A stretch of 64,000 nucleotides of DNA from Salinarimonas sp. (GTDB lineage Bacteria > Pseudomonadota > Alphaproteobacteria > Rhizobiales > Beijerinckiaceae): the NCBI RefSeq assembly GCF_040111675.1, contig NZ_CP157794.1:2811501-2875500 (forward strand). The letters are read 5' to 3'. Positions 1-10,176 of the stretch are shown here, piece by piece. The notes beneath the pieces were generated by a model, which saw only the letters and a program-made list of their open reading frames with translations, did no database searches and was not told the origin of the DNA. The position numbers and the translations under genes were made by a program. Positions within the stretch are counted from its first letter, which is position 1, and every line of letters begins with the position of its first letter.

Positions 1-190
1 GGGCCGGCCCTGGGGCAAGCGCCACCAGGAGCTTCGTCATCGACACATCGATGCCCGCTCCTGTTGCTTGAGCGATAGTGCGCAGCTCAAGCTTGCCACC
101 CGCTCGCTTTCATTGCATGATCGAACAACCCAGCGCATGCACCTCGGTGGATTCGCTGTTTTCACGAAAGGTCTTTCGGGGGCCGTTTCC

Positions 191-607
191 ATGAGCACGA
201 TTGCAAAGACACGGCGCAAGGACAAGCCGCTCGAGGCGAGCGGGGCGGACGAGCGCGAGTACCTGATCAGCGACCTCTCCCGCGAGTTCGACGTGACCCT
301 GCGGGCGTTGCGCTTCTACGAAGACCGCGGCCTGCTGTCGCCGCGGCGCATCGGCACGATGCGGATCTACAGCGCGCGGGACCGGGCGCGCCTGTCGGTC
401 ATCCTCAAGGGCAAGGCTCTCGGCTTCACGCTCGCCGAGATCCAGGAGATGCTCGACACCGACGGCCGCTCCGATCCCGGCGTCGTCGATCTCAAGCTCT
501 CGGTCGAGAAGATCGACGAGCAGATCGCCCACCTCGAGGCGCAGAAGTCGGAGGTGGAGAAGGCGATCGCCGAGCTGCGGGCGACTCGCGAGAAGCTGAC
601 GGCCTGA
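191..607 (+). CDS. MerR-family transcriptional regulator
   Basis: Predicted one-component DNA-binding regulator of 138 residues. An N-terminal winged helix-turn-helix (about residues 28-95) contains the MerR hallmark LRALRFYEDRGLLSP, followed by a long C-terminal helix rich in Glu/Lys/Leu that would form the dimer coiled coil. No Cys-rich metal-binding tail follows, so a metal sensor of the MerR/CueR type is unlikely; it resembles the short MerR proteins of alphaproteobacteria whose effector is unknown. The reading frame is open upstream to 68 and beyond, but that part has no MerR similarity; ATG 191 gives a protein of normal length. The target genes are not evident: the next gene downstream starts 90 bp away on the same strand and may or may not be controlled by it. 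Confidence 0.85.
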   Translation: MSTIAKTRRKDKPLEASGADEREYLISDLSREFDVTLRALRFYEDRGLLSPRRIGTMRIYSARDRARLSVILKGKALGFTLAEIQEMLDTDGRSDPGVVDLKLSVEKIDEQIAHLEAQKSEVEKAIAELRATREKLTA

Positions 608-696
608 TCGCGCCGGCTCCGGCGAGCGCGGCGCCGCTCTGGCGCGCGGCGCCCCGTCGCGTGTAGAACGGGGCGACGCGCAGCCGGAGACGCCGC

Positions 697-2133
697 ATGC
701 AGCCCGACGCCCTCGCGCCCCGATCGGCGCCAGCCCCCGAGGCGCCGACGCCGCGGCGCGCCCGCGAGAGCGCACCGCGCCGAGCTTTGTTCGGCTGGGT
801 GATGTTCGACTGGGCGACGCAGCCCTTCTTCACGCTCGTCGTCACCTTCGTCTTCGCGCCCTACTTCGTCAGCGCGGTGGCGGAGAACCCGGTCGAGGGC
901 CAGTCGCAATGGCTGTTCGCGACCTCGGCGGCGGGCCTCGCGCTGGCGCTGCTCTCGCCCATCCTCGGCAGCGTCGCCGATGCCGGCGGCGCCAAGAAGC
1001 CGTGGGTTCTCGCCTTCGGCGCGCTGATGGCCGGCGCCGCCGCGCTGCTGTGGTTCGTGCCCCCGGCCGCTCCCGCCTCGCTGATCCTGCTCGCGCTCGC
1101 CGCCTATGCGGTGGGTACGGTGGCGGCCGAGCTCTCGGGCGTGTTCAACAACGCCATGATGCCGACCCTCGTCCCGCCCGAGAAGCTCGGTCGGCTCTCC
1201 GGCGCGGGCTGGGCGACGGGCTATGCCGGCGGGCTCGTCTCGCTCGCCCTCGTGCTCGCGCTGCTGGCGGCGAGCCCGGAGACCGGGCTGACGCTGGCCG
1301 GCCTCGAGCCCGCCTTCGGCCTCGACCCGGAGGCCCGCGAGGGCGATCGGATCGTCGGACCGCTGACCGCCCTGTGGTTCGCGCTGTTCGTCGTGCCCCT
1401 CGTTCTCTTCACGCCCGACGTCGGCCGCAGCCGCCGGCCCGCGGGCGAGGCCGTGCGCGAGGGGCTCGCGCGGCTGAAGGAGACCCTCGGCGAGGCGCGC
1501 CGCGACGTCTCGATCGCGCGCTTCCTCCTGGCCAACATGGCCTACCAGGACGGGCTCGTGGTGCTGTTCTCGCTGGGCGGCATCTACGGCGCGGGCGTCT
1601 TCGGCTGGACCACCGTCGAGCTCGGGATCTTCGGCATCCTGCTCACCGTCACCGGCACGCTCGGCGCGGTCCTCGGCGGGCGCATCGACGACCGGATCGG
1701 GCCGCGCGCGGTGATTCTCGGCTGCCTCGGGCTCCTCGCCCTCGTCACGCTCGGCATCCTCTCGCTCGGCGAGACGCGCATGCTCTTCGTGATCGCCACC
1801 GCGCCGGGCACGGGCGCGGGCCTCTACGAGACCGCGCCGGAGAAGGTCTTCCTCGGGCTCGGCCTCGTCATCGGCGCGCTCGCCGGGCCGCTGCAGGCCT
1901 CCTCGCGCTCGCTGCTGGCGCGGCTCGCGCCGCCGCAGGACGCGGGCCGCTATTTCGGCCTCCTCGCCCTCTCGGGCAAGCTGACCGCCTTCGTCGGCCC
2001 GTTCCTGGTGGCCACGTTCACGCGGATCTTCGACACGCAGGCCGCCGGGCCCGCCGTGCTGATCGTGTTCTTCGCGGTCGGCGCGCTGCTGGTGCGCGGC
2101 GTGCCGAACGGGCGCGCGGTCAGCGCAGGGTGA
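697..2133 (+). CDS. UMF1/Atg22-type major facilitator transporter
   Basis: Polytopic inner-membrane protein of 478 residues with about 12 hydrophobic segments and the N-terminal signature [17 protein letters not shown] typical of the UMF1 family (related to fungal Atg22). Family members are thought to export small molecules such as amino acids, but the substrate here is unknown. The N-terminal 30 residues are Pro/Arg/Ala-rich and cytoplasmic. The start ATG 697 gives a normal family length. The last 14 bases overlap the 3' end of the oppositely oriented YbjQ-like gene. Confidence 0.85.
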   Translation: MQPDALAPRSAPAPEAPTPRRARESAPRRALFGWVMFDWATQPFFTLVVTFVFAPYFVSAVAENPVEGQSQWLFATSAAGLALALLSPILGSVADAGGAKKPWVLAFGALMAGAAALLWFVPPAAPASLILLALAAYAVGTVAAELSGVFNNAMMPTLVPPEKLGRLSGAGWATGYAGGLVSLALVLALLAASPETGLTLAGLEPAFGLDPEAREGDRIVGPLTALWFALFVVPLVLFTPDVGRSRRPAGEAVREGLARLKETLGEARRDVSIARFLLANMAYQDGLVVLFSLGGIYGAGVFGWTTVELGIFGILLTVTGTLGAVLGGRIDDRIGPRAVILGCLGLLALVTLGILSLGETRMLFVIATAPGTGAGLYETAPEKVFLGLGLVIGALAGPLQASSRSLLARLAPPQDAGRYFGLLALSGKLTAFVGPFLVATFTRIFDTQAAGPAVLIVFFAVGALLVRGVPNGRAVSAG

Positions 2134-2440
2134 CCGCCGTGCCCGAGGCGGTGACGAGCATCATGCTCTCCTTGGCGCCGATGGCGCCGTAATCGAGGTC
2201 GACGCCGATCACGGCGTTGGCGCCCAGCCGCTGGGCCTCCTCCACCATCTCCTTGATCGCCGTGTCGCGGCCGTCGCGCATCACGCGCTCGTAGGAGCCG
2301 GAGCGCCCGCCGACCACATCGCGGATCGAGGCGAAGAAATCCTTGAAGATGTTGGCCCCGAAGATCGCCTCGCCGGAGACGATGCCGTGATACTCGACGA
2401 TCTGCCGGCCTTCGATGCTGTTGGTGGTGGTGACGATCAT
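2120..2440 (-). CDS. YbjQ/UPF0145 family protein (heavy-metal-binding domain-like)
   Basis: Protein of 106 residues matching the YbjQ (UPF0145) family along its full length: it starts [17 protein letters not shown] and has the family's central [14 protein letters not shown] stretch followed by [12 protein letters not shown]. Family members form pentameric rings; their biochemical role is unknown, and the heavy-metal-binding name rests on weak structural similarity. A much longer frame is open upstream on this strand, but it is the shadow of the genes on either side; ATG at 2440 gives the exact family length. Tail-to-tail overlap of 14 bp with the UMF1-type transporter gene. Confidence 0.9.
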   Translation of the reverse strand: MIVTTTNSIEGRQIVEYHGIVSGEAIFGANIFKDFFASIRDVVGGRSGSYERVMRDGRDTAIKEMVEEAQRLGANAVIGVDLDYGAIGAKESMMLVTASGTAVTLR

Positions 2441-2524
2441 CGCTCGTTGTCCTGCCCCCGGGCCCCTCTTCCGGCGCGCGCCCGGCCCGGCTAGCGTGCG
2501 CGCGTCGCTGCGTGGGAGATCGTC

Positions 2525-3226
2525 ATGCGCCGCTCCGAAATCAATTCCGTCCTGCGCGAGGCCGACGCCTTCGTGCGCTCCTTCGGCTTCGCGCTGCCGC
2601 CCTTCGCGGACTGGCCGCCCGCGCGCTTCGCGGCCGAGCGCGCGCGCATCGCCGATCTGATGGAGGCGCGGCTCGGCTGGGACGTGACGGATTACGGGCT
2701 CGGGCGCTTCGACGCCGTGGGGCTCGTCCTGTTCACCCTGCGCAACGGCCGCAAGCAGGACCTCGCGCGGGGCCGCGGCATGCTCTACGCCGAAAAGCTG
2801 ATGATCGTCGGCCACGACCAGCTCGGGCCCATGCATCGCCACGACGTCAAGGCGGAGGACATCATCGTCCGCGGCGCCCGCGACGGCGCCCGCCTCGCGC
2901 TGCAGCTCTTCGCGCCCGCCCCCGACGGGAGCATCGACCGCACGGCCCTGGTGCGGGTTCCCTGTGACGGCGTCATGCGCGAGGTCGAGGCCGGCGGCGT
3001 GGTCACCCTCGGTCCGGGCGAGAGCATCACGCTGATGCCGGGCGTCTGGCACGCCTTCTGGGGCGAGGCCGGCGACGTGCTCGTCGGCGAGGTCTCCACC
3101 GTCAACGACGACGAGACCGACAACGTCTTCGAGGATCCGGTCGGACGCTTCCCCACGATCGAGGAGGACGAGGCCCCCTGGCGGCTGCTGGTCGGGGATT
3201 ACGGGAGGCTCGACGCCTTCGCGTGA
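2525..3226 (+). CDS. D-lyxose/D-mannose ketol-isomerase-like cupin
   Basis: Cupin-fold enzyme of 233 residues resembling the D-lyxose isomerase family (interconversion of D-lyxose and D-xylulose, also acting on D-mannose/D-fructose). The metal-binding residues expected of the fold are visible: the pair in [11 protein letters not shown] (about residues 102-111) and a later His in PGVWHAF (about residue 175). No kinase, transporter or other pentose-catabolism gene lies next to it, so the physiological substrate cannot be inferred from context. It is divergent from the YbjQ-like gene with an 84-bp gap that should hold both promoters; GTGGGAGATCGTC just before the ATG gives a plausible ribosome site. 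Confidence 0.8.
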   Translation: MRRSEINSVLREADAFVRSFGFALPPFADWPPARFAAERARIADLMEARLGWDVTDYGLGRFDAVGLVLFTLRNGRKQDLARGRGMLYAEKLMIVGHDQLGPMHRHDVKAEDIIVRGARDGARLALQLFAPAPDGSIDRTALVRVPCDGVMREVEAGGVVTLGPGESITLMPGVWHAFWGEAGDVLVGEVSTVNDDETDNVFEDPVGRFPTIEEDEAPWRLLVGDYGRLDAFA

Positions 3227-3318
3227 CCGCGACGGGCGCGATCTCGGGGCCCGAGCCGCCGACGCGCGCGCCCTCCCCGCGCAGAGGGGCCGACCGGGGA
3301 CTGACGAGCCCCGACGCC

Positions 3319-4578
3319 TCAGAACGCAACCGCGCGCGCCTCGCGCCGGCGCATCAGCTGGGGCGTGCCGAAGGTCGGGGTCACCCCCTCCTTCATCAGC
3401 CGCCGCCGCAGCGGGCCGACGAAGGAGAGCGCGTGCAGGCCCGCGCCGCGCAGGAAGTCGGCGGGCAGGATGCCGGCCAGCAGCGTGCGGTTGAGGAGGT
3501 CGACCCCTGTCGTGCGCAGCCGCACGTCGACCGCGCGCGAGCGCTCGTAGGCCTGGAGCGCGGCGCGCGCCCCGGGATCGCCGAAGGAGGTCTCCACCGC
3601 CGCGTCGCGCAGCGATGCGACGTCGCGAAGCCCGAGGTTGAGCCCCTGCGCGCCGATCGGCGGGAAGACGTGCGCCGTCTCGCCCACGAGCGCGATCCGC
3701 TCGGCCGTGTAGCGCGGCACCGCCATCCCGGACATCGGCACGATCCCGCGCGGGCCGTCGACGCACATGGCCCCCAGAAGCGAGCGCGCCTGCTTCTCGA
3801 CGGCGCGGGCCAGCGCCGTATCGTCGAGCGCCATCAGGTCCTCGGCCTTCTCCGGCGCCGTCACCCAGACGAGGCTCGAGCGCCGGCCCGGCAGCGGCAC
3901 CAGCGTGAACGGGCCGTGACGGGTGTGGAACTCGGTCGAGACGTCGCGATGATCGCGCGCGTGCGCCAGGATCGTGGTCAGCGCCTTCTGCGGATAGGAC
4001 CAGGTGCGGGGGCGGATGCCGGCCTCCTCGCGCAGCGTCGAGCCGCGCCCGTCGGCGGCGACGATCAGCCGGGCGAGGAGCGAGGTCCCGTCGGCGAGGC
4101 GCACCGCGCGCCGGTCTCCGGCGCCCTCCCCGGCGTCGTCGTCCCCCGGCGCGATCACCGCCTGGACGCCGCCGAGGCCCTCGGCCGCGACCGGCAGGTG
4201 CGTCAGGTTCGGGACCTCGGCGATCGCCTCGCCCAGGGTCTCGACCAGCGTCGCGCTCTCGATGTTCCACCCGAAGGCGTCGAGGTCGATCTCGTGCGCC
4301 TTGAAGTCGACGGTGGGGGCGCGGAACAGGTTGTCTGTGGCGTCGACGAGCCGCATCGTCTCGAGCGGTGCCGCGTGGGGCAGGAGCGCGTCCCAGACGC
4401 CGAGCGCCTCGAGAAAGCTCACCGAGCCGTCGAGCAGCGCCACGGTGCGCCCGTCGCGATTCGCGCGCACCGGGCCGACCAGGGCGGTGTCGTAGCCCTC
4501 CCGCGCGAAGGCGAGCGCCGCCGTCAGCCCGGCCGCGCCCGCGCCCACCACGACCACGTCGAACGTTCTCTCGGCCAT
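3319..4578 (-). CDS. UbiH/UbiF/COQ6-family FAD-dependent hydroxylase
   Basis: Flavoprotein monooxygenase of 419 residues. The N-terminus has the Rossmann dinucleotide motif [17 protein letters not shown], the middle the second FAD motif [13 protein letters not shown], and the third FAD motif is [22 protein letters not shown], which is the family signature. These enzymes hydroxylate the aromatic ring of ubiquinone precursors at the inner membrane; alphaproteobacteria carry divergent paralogues (UbiL, UbiM, UbiH) and which one this is cannot be decided here. It is transcribed away from the DUF2182 gene. Start ATG 4578 has GGAGGACGTGCG upstream on the coding strand, a good ribosome site. Confidence 0.85.
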   Translation of the reverse strand: MAERTFDVVVVGAGAAGLTAALAFAREGYDTALVGPVRANRDGRTVALLDGSVSFLEALGVWDALLPHAAPLETMRLVDATDNLFRAPTVDFKAHEIDLDAFGWNIESATLVETLGEAIAEVPNLTHLPVAAEGLGGVQAVIAPGDDDAGEGAGDRRAVRLADGTSLLARLIVAADGRGSTLREEAGIRPRTWSYPQKALTTILAHARDHRDVSTEFHTRHGPFTLVPLPGRRSSLVWVTAPEKAEDLMALDDTALARAVEKQARSLLGAMCVDGPRGIVPMSGMAVPRYTAERIALVGETAHVFPPIGAQGLNLGLRDVASLRDAAVETSFGDPGARAALQAYERSRAVDVRLRTTGVDLLNRTLLAGILPADFLRGAGLHALSFVGPLRRRLMKEGVTPTFGTPQLMRRREARAVAF

Positions 4579-4735
4579 CGCGCACGTCCTCCTTCGAACC
4601 GTCTCGACCCCACACCTAGCGCGGAAACAGCGTCGAGGCGATTGATGCGCGTCAACGCGCCTCGCCGCCGCTGCGTCTAGATTCGGGAAGTGCTATAAGC
4701 CGTTGCGCCGCGTCAGCCGAGGGACCACGAGAGCC

Positions 4736-5590
4736 GTGAGCCATCCCGCCGAGACCCTGCAGAGCCCGCCCCGCCTCTGGGAGCGCCCGGTTCCGGTCGC
4801 GCTCGTCTCCATAAGCGTGCTGACGCTCATCGGCTGGGCCGTGCTCTTCATGGAGGCCGTGCGCCGCGGCGGCGGGGCGGACGCCTTTCTGGAGGCCCTG
4901 TGCACGCCCGCCGCCGTGCTGGAAGCGCCCTCGCTCGCGGCCGCGCTCTCGGCGGTCGCGATCTCCATCGGCCTGTGGATCGCCATGAGCGTCGCCATGA
5001 TGCTGCCCACCGCGAGCGCGCTCCTCGTCGGCTACGCCGAGAAGGCTGAGGACGCGCGCGCCGCCGGGCTGCGGGCCGTGTCGCCGCTGGTGCTCGGCGC
5101 GGGCTATCTCGTGGTGTGGATCGGGCTCTCCGTCGTGGTGGCGGTGGCGCAGACGGCGGTCTCGGCGGGCTTCGCCGCGGTCGAGCTCCCCGACCGGCTC
5201 CTCGGCGTGCTCGGCGGGGCGGCGCTCGGGGCGGCGGGGCTCTACCAGTTCACCGCGTTCAAGCTCTCCTGCCTCGTCGCGGTCGGCGCGCCGTTCAGGC
5301 CGCAGGCCTCCGGCTGGCTGGCGAGCCGTCGCGCGGTCTTCCGGCTCGGCCTCGCGCAGGGCGCGCGCTGCGTCGGCTGCTGCTGGGCGATGATGGCGGT
5401 GCTGGTCGTGCTCGGCGCCATGAACCTCGTCTGGATGGCGGTCTTCTCGGCGATCATGGCGGCGGAGAAGACGATCGCGACCGAGCGCGCGGCGAAGATC
5501 GTCGGCGCGGGGCTCATCGCCGCCGGCTTCGCGCTCTCGCTCGACGCCGTGGGCGGGCTCGAGGCGGTCGGACGCTATCTCGCGGGGTGA
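4736..5590 (+). CDS. DUF2182 integral membrane protein
   Basis: Membrane protein of 284 residues with about six or seven hydrophobic segments, fitting the DUF2182 family (described only as predicted metal-binding membrane proteins). The family-typical Cys/Trp cluster ARCVGCCWAMM sits about 60 residues from the C-terminus in the last membrane block. The frame is also open from a TTG at 4703; GTG 4736 is preferred because the 11 extra residues are basic and unlike the family, but the choice is not secure. DUF2182 genes are often paired with a DUF1326 gene; no such partner is seen here. Function unknown. Confidence 0.8.
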   Translation: MSHPAETLQSPPRLWERPVPVALVSISVLTLIGWAVLFMEAVRRGGGADAFLEALCTPAAVLEAPSLAAALSAVAISIGLWIAMSVAMMLPTASALLVGYAEKAEDARAAGLRAVSPLVLGAGYLVVWIGLSVVVAVAQTAVSAGFAAVELPDRLLGVLGGAALGAAGLYQFTAFKLSCLVAVGAPFRPQASGWLASRRAVFRLGLAQGARCVGCCWAMMAVLVVLGAMNLVWMAVFSAIMAAEKTIATERAAKIVGAGLIAAGFALSLDAVGGLEAVGRYLAG

Positions 5591-5617
5591 GGAGCGCGCG
5601 AGCGTCTGCACGCGATG

Positions 5618-6238
5618 TCACCCCGGCAGCCATGCGAGCCACGCGGCCGGCACCCACGCCTCCAGAGCCGTGACGAGGCCGAGCCCGAGCCCCGCGATCA
5701 GCCCCACCGCGAGCAGCCCCACCACGATCCCCGCGCCCACCCAGGCGCCGTCGCGCTCGATCATGCCGAACCCCATCAGCACGATGGCGATGGCGGGGGG
5801 CGTGTTGCCGATGAAGGGGATCGGCAGCGCCATGATGGCGGCGAGCACCAGGATCAGCAGCCCGAGCGGGCGCCGCGCACGCAGCCGCGTCATGCCGATG
5901 GCGCGCGGCCTGGCGAAGCGCTCGATCCGCCGCAGCTTCGGGGCGGTCCAGGCGACGACCCGCTGCAGGAAGGCGGTCTGGACGGGTCGCCGCGCGAGCC
6001 GCTGCGGCAGCCAGAGCGAGCGGCGCAGGATCAGGAACTGGAAGGCGACGAGGACGATCAGGATCGCCGCCACGGTCGAGAAGCCCGGCGGCGTCGGGAT
6101 CAGCATCGGCGCGGCGAAGAGAATCAGCAGCACGCCGAAGGCCCGCGCCCGCAGGCGGCGGACGATCTCGCCGAGGGTGATCGTGGGGTCCGGCTCGTCC
6201 GCCACGAGCCGTTCGAGAATCTGGGAGGTGCGCTGCAC
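5618..6238 (-). CDS. exoD: ExoD-family exopolysaccharide synthesis membrane protein
   Basis: Membrane protein of 206 residues fitting the ExoD family: an N-terminal cytoplasmic helix (LGEIVRRLRARAFGVLLILFA), the conserved PTPPGFSTV loop and the second-half copy ALPIPFIGNTPPAIAIVL, with about five membrane segments. ExoD was named from a Sinorhizobium meliloti mutant with altered exopolysaccharide and poor nodule invasion; the molecular activity is unknown. No exopolysaccharide operon surrounds it here. It converges with the DUF2182 gene (27-bp gap). Confidence 0.85.
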   Translation of the reverse strand: MQRTSQILERLVADEPDPTITLGEIVRRLRARAFGVLLILFAAPMLIPTPPGFSTVAAILIVLVAFQFLILRRSLWLPQRLARRPVQTAFLQRVVAWTAPKLRRIERFARPRAIGMTRLRARRPLGLLILVLAAIMALPIPFIGNTPPAIAIVLMGFGMIERDGAWVGAGIVVGLLAVGLIAGLGLGLVTALEAWVPAAWLAWLPG

Positions 6239-6313
6239 GTGCGAGCCGGGTCCGAGTGGGGGCGCCCCGCATATAGAGGCTCCCCCCGGCCCGCGCCATG
6301 GGCGCGGCGATCC

Positions 6314-6583
6314 TCAGTGCAGCGTCAGCATCCCGTCGACCGCCTTGAACTCCGCCGGCTTGATCAGCCGCTCGTGCGAGACCCTGACGGAATGCAGCGG
6401 CCCCTCGAGCTCGCGCTCCCAGAAATCGAGGAAGCCCTTCAGCTCGGGAAAGTCCGGCGCGAGGTCGTAATCCTGCCAGACGTAGGTCTGCAGGATGCCC
6501 GGGTGGTCCGGCAGGCGGTAGAGGATATGAGCCGTCGTCAGGCCGTAGCCCTCGAGCTGCTTCACGAACGCGGTCGACGCCAT
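6314..6583 (-). CDS. usg: Usg family protein
   Basis: Protein of 89 residues with the compact alphaproteobacterial Usg signature (LTTAHILYRLPDHPGILQTYVWQDYDLAPDFPEL in outline, then FLDFWERELEGPLHSVRV). It is soluble, acidic, without a membrane segment, and of unknown function. The name comes from gene position in other species and must not be confused with the aspartate-semialdehyde dehydrogenase homologue also called usg. The gene is divergent from groES, with 354 bp between them that carry the CIRCE elements. Start ATG 6583 is preceded by GGAGGAGCCCG on the coding strand. Confidence 0.85.
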   Translation of the reverse strand: MASTAFVKQLEGYGLTTAHILYRLPDHPGILQTYVWQDYDLAPDFPELKGFLDFWERELEGPLHSVRVSHERLIKPAEFKAVDGMLTLH

Positions 6584-6725
6584 CGGGCTCCTCCGTGCGT
6601 GCGGCGATAGACGCCGGCCGCGCGGAGCGTCACGTCCCGACGCGATATCCGGCTGGCGACCATGATGCCACAGAAGCGGCGACGCTCAAGCCTCGGAATG
6701 CACTTTCCTGCATGAAATCAAGGCG

Positions 6726-6752
6726 TTAGCAGCATGTCTGAAAGAGTGCTGC
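6726..6752 (+). promoter_or_regulatory. Second, degenerate CIRCE-like inverted repeat
   Basis: TTAGCAGCA, nine bases, then GAGTGCTGC. Compared with the consensus TTAGCACTC-N9-GAGTGCTAA, the left arm keeps its first six bases and the right arm keeps seven of nine. The nine-base spacer is exact. It begins 47 bp before the start of the canonical element. It could be a weak auxiliary HrcA site or a decayed copy. Confidence 0.4.
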
Positions 6753-6772
6753 CACGCTTCCGCGGCCGGATG

Positions 6773-6799
6773 CTAGCACTCCGACCGATCGAGTGCCAA
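6773..6799 (+). promoter_or_regulatory. CIRCE element (HrcA operator) of groESL
   Basis: CTAGCACTC, nine-base spacer, GAGTGCCAA: one mismatch per arm to the CIRCE consensus TTAGCACTC-N9-GAGTGCTAA. CIRCE is the operator of the heat-shock repressor HrcA, whose activity depends on GroESL. It lies 139 bp upstream of groES, so groESL is predicted to be HrcA-repressed. hrcA itself is not in this window. Confidence 0.9.
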
Positions 6800-6937
6800 A
6801 AATATACGCTCCCCCTCTTGAAGCGCGGCCATGGCCGGATTACCTCGGCGTCCGGACGGGGCGCGGCGCGACATCCGCGCGCACCCGTCCGGTGAGGATC
6901 ATGACGATCTCGCATCACAAACGGAGACTGAGAAGCC

Positions 6938-7252
6938 ATGAAGTTCCGTCCCCTGCACGACCGGGTGGTCGTTCGCCGCATCGAGGCCGATCAGAAGACC
7001 GCCGGCGGCATCATCATCCCCGACACCGCCAAGGAGAAGCCCCAGCAGGGCGAGGTGGTCGCGGTGGGTCCCGGCGCCCGCAACGAGAAGGGCGAGGTGG
7101 TCGCGCTCGAGGTGAAGGCCGGCGACCGCGTGCTCTTCGGCAAGTGGTCGGGCACCGAGGTGCGCATCGACGGCGAGGACCTCCTGATCATGAAGGAAAG
7201 CGACATCATGGGCGTGCTCGACGCGTCCGAGGCGGCGAAGAAGGCCGCCTGA
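6938..7252 (+). CDS. groES: Co-chaperonin GroES
   Basis: The 10-kDa heptameric lid of the GroEL folding chamber, cytoplasmic, 104 residues. It shows the start [18 protein letters not shown], the flexible mobile loop [19 protein letters not shown] in outline that contacts GroEL, and the C-terminal [18 protein letters not shown] strand. The ribosome site is GAGAAGCC before the ATG. groEL follows 42 bp downstream in the same operon. Expression is predicted to be heat-inducible through HrcA/CIRCE. Confidence 0.98.
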   Translation: MKFRPLHDRVVVRRIEADQKTAGGIIIPDTAKEKPQQGEVVAVGPGARNEKGEVVALEVKAGDRVLFGKWSGTEVRIDGEDLLIMKESDIMGVLDASEAAKKAA

Positions 7253-8920
<1,668 letters not shown>

Positions 8921-8949
8921 TCCGCCGGCCGCACGCTCGGCCTGCGGCG

Positions 8950-8979
8950 CGCCCCCTCCTCCGGGAGGGGGCGTTTTCG
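8950..8979 (+). terminator. Rho-independent terminator of groESL
   Basis: Perfect 10-bp GC stem (CGCCCCCTCC at 8950-8959 with GGAGGGGGCG at 8964-8973), 4-base loop, then TTTTCGTT. It begins 30 bp after the groEL stop codon. Confidence 0.85.
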
Positions 8980-8993
8980 TTCGGTGCGGTCCT

Positions 8994-9032
8994 CCGGGCC
9001 GCTTCGCGGCCCACCTCCCCTCGGGGAGATGG
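8994..9032. repeat. Dispersed short intergenic repeat, class B
   Basis: GGGCCGCTTCGCGGCCCACC followed by CTCCCCTCGGGGAGAT: two small palindromes in tandem. A close relative lies at 60702-60744, and a partial one (GTCGACCTCCCCTGCGGAGA) near 14853. Intergenic in all three places; likely a dispersed palindromic element of this genome. Confidence 0.45.
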
Positions 9033-9043
9033 CGGCGCGCGCC

Positions 9044-9961
9044 TCATCCCGGCCGCTGCGAGGACGTCTCCAGCTCCTTGCGGCGCTGGAGGCCGAGCCT
9101 GCGCTCGCGGTAGATCACGAAGATGCCCGACGCCGTCACCAGCACGGCGCCCGCGATCACCGCCGCCTCCGGCCATTGCCCGAAGACGAACCAGCCGAGC
9201 AGTGTCGCCCAGATCATGGTCGTGTACTCGAAGGGCGCGACGAGGGAGGCGTCGGCGTAGCGATAGCTCTCGGTGAGCAGGATCTGCCCGATCCCGCCGA
9301 GAATGCCGATGCCGATCAGCATGGCGAAGTCGAGGGGCGTCGGCATGATCCAGCCGAAGGCCGCGGTCGAAAGCCCGATCAGCGTCGTCACGGCCGTGAA
9401 GTAGAACACGATGGCGCCCGTGCGCTCGGTCGCGGTGAGCCGGCGCACCTGGATCGTCGCGCCCGCCGTGCAGCAGGCCGCGCCGATGGCGAAGAGCGCG
9501 CCGACGCTCGCGCCCTCCGCGAGCCCCTCCGACCCGAGCCGCGGGCTCAGCATGATCAGCACGCCGACGAAGCCGACGCCGACCGCCGACCAGCGATAGG
9601 CGCGCACGGTCTCCTTCAGGAGGAGCGCCGCCAGCACGACCACGATCAGCGGCGCGGCGTAGCCGATCGCCACCGCCTCCGTCAGCGGCAGATAGGCGAG
9701 CGCGGAGAAGCCGAGCACCATCCCCGTCGCGCCGATGATCGAGCGCAGCAGATGGCCCTTGAGGTTGTGCGTGCGCACCGCGTTCACCACCGCGTCCGAG
9801 ACGGCGAGCCAGGCGATCAGGGGCACGAGCGCGAAGGCCGAGCGGAAGAAGATCAGCTGCCCGGTCGGGTACGTCGCCGAGGCGAGCTTGATGCTCGCCG
9901 CCATCAGGGTGAAGGCGAGGGCCGAGAGGATCTTGAGGCTGACGCCGAGGGCGGGTTTCAC
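9044..9961 (-). CDS. DMT-superfamily (EamA) transporter
   Basis: Inner-membrane transporter of about 305 residues with ten hydrophobic segments arranged as two EamA repeats, the usual drug/metabolite transporter architecture. The first repeat runs through residues 5-135 and the second starts near EGASVGALFAIGAACC. The substrate is unknown. GTG 9961 is taken as the start because it precedes the first membrane segment by about five residues, the family norm; the frame is open to ATG 10129, but the extra 56 residues are Arg/His-rich and look non-coding. It converges with groEL; the groESL terminator lies between. Confidence 0.8.
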   Translation of the reverse strand: MKPALGVSLKILSALAFTLMAASIKLASATYPTGQLIFFRSAFALVPLIAWLAVSDAVVNAVRTHNLKGHLLRSIIGATGMVLGFSALAYLPLTEAVAIGYAAPLIVVVLAALLLKETVRAYRWSAVGVGFVGVLIMLSPRLGSEGLAEGASVGALFAIGAACCTAGATIQVRRLTATERTGAIVFYFTAVTTLIGLSTAAFGWIMPTPLDFAMLIGIGILGGIGQILLTESYRYADASLVAPFEYTTMIWATLLGWFVFGQWPEAAVIAGAVLVTASGIFVIYRERRLGLQRRKELETSSQRPG

Positions 9962-10176
9962 GGGGCCGGATTCCGGGAGGTCGCCTTTTCTTGAAGCATG
10001 CGCGCCCAGGCGGGAGAAGAGCCGTCCGTGCGCCCTCCGATGCGCGTCCCGCGCATGCCGCGCGCAACGAGCGGTGCGGCGGATCGCCCGCATCCGCGGA
10101 GAGCGCGCCGCCTCGTCATCAAAGTGCAATGGAGAATCGGTTCTTGTCCGGAAAACCGCCGGAGCGGAGCTGAAGA

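Larger units (their letters stand above)
6584..6937. other. Regulatory region between usg and groES
   Basis: Intergenic stretch of 354 bp. The groES-proximal half holds a near-perfect CIRCE (6773-6799) and a degenerate CIRCE-like repeat 47 bp upstream (6726-6752). A TATAC-containing AT-rich block directly after the CIRCE (6801-6807) is a possible -10, and CTCTTGAAG at 6815-6823 resembles a heat-shock sigma-32 -35 element but lacks a convincing partner -10. The usg-proximal half shows nothing recognisable. Confidence 0.6.

Noticed and set aside
1..40. Possible start of a minus-strand gene (ATG at 40, reading MTKLLVALAPGPA to the window edge)
   Set aside because: Only 13 codons are visible, all frames are open here, and no ribosome site or family can be recognised.
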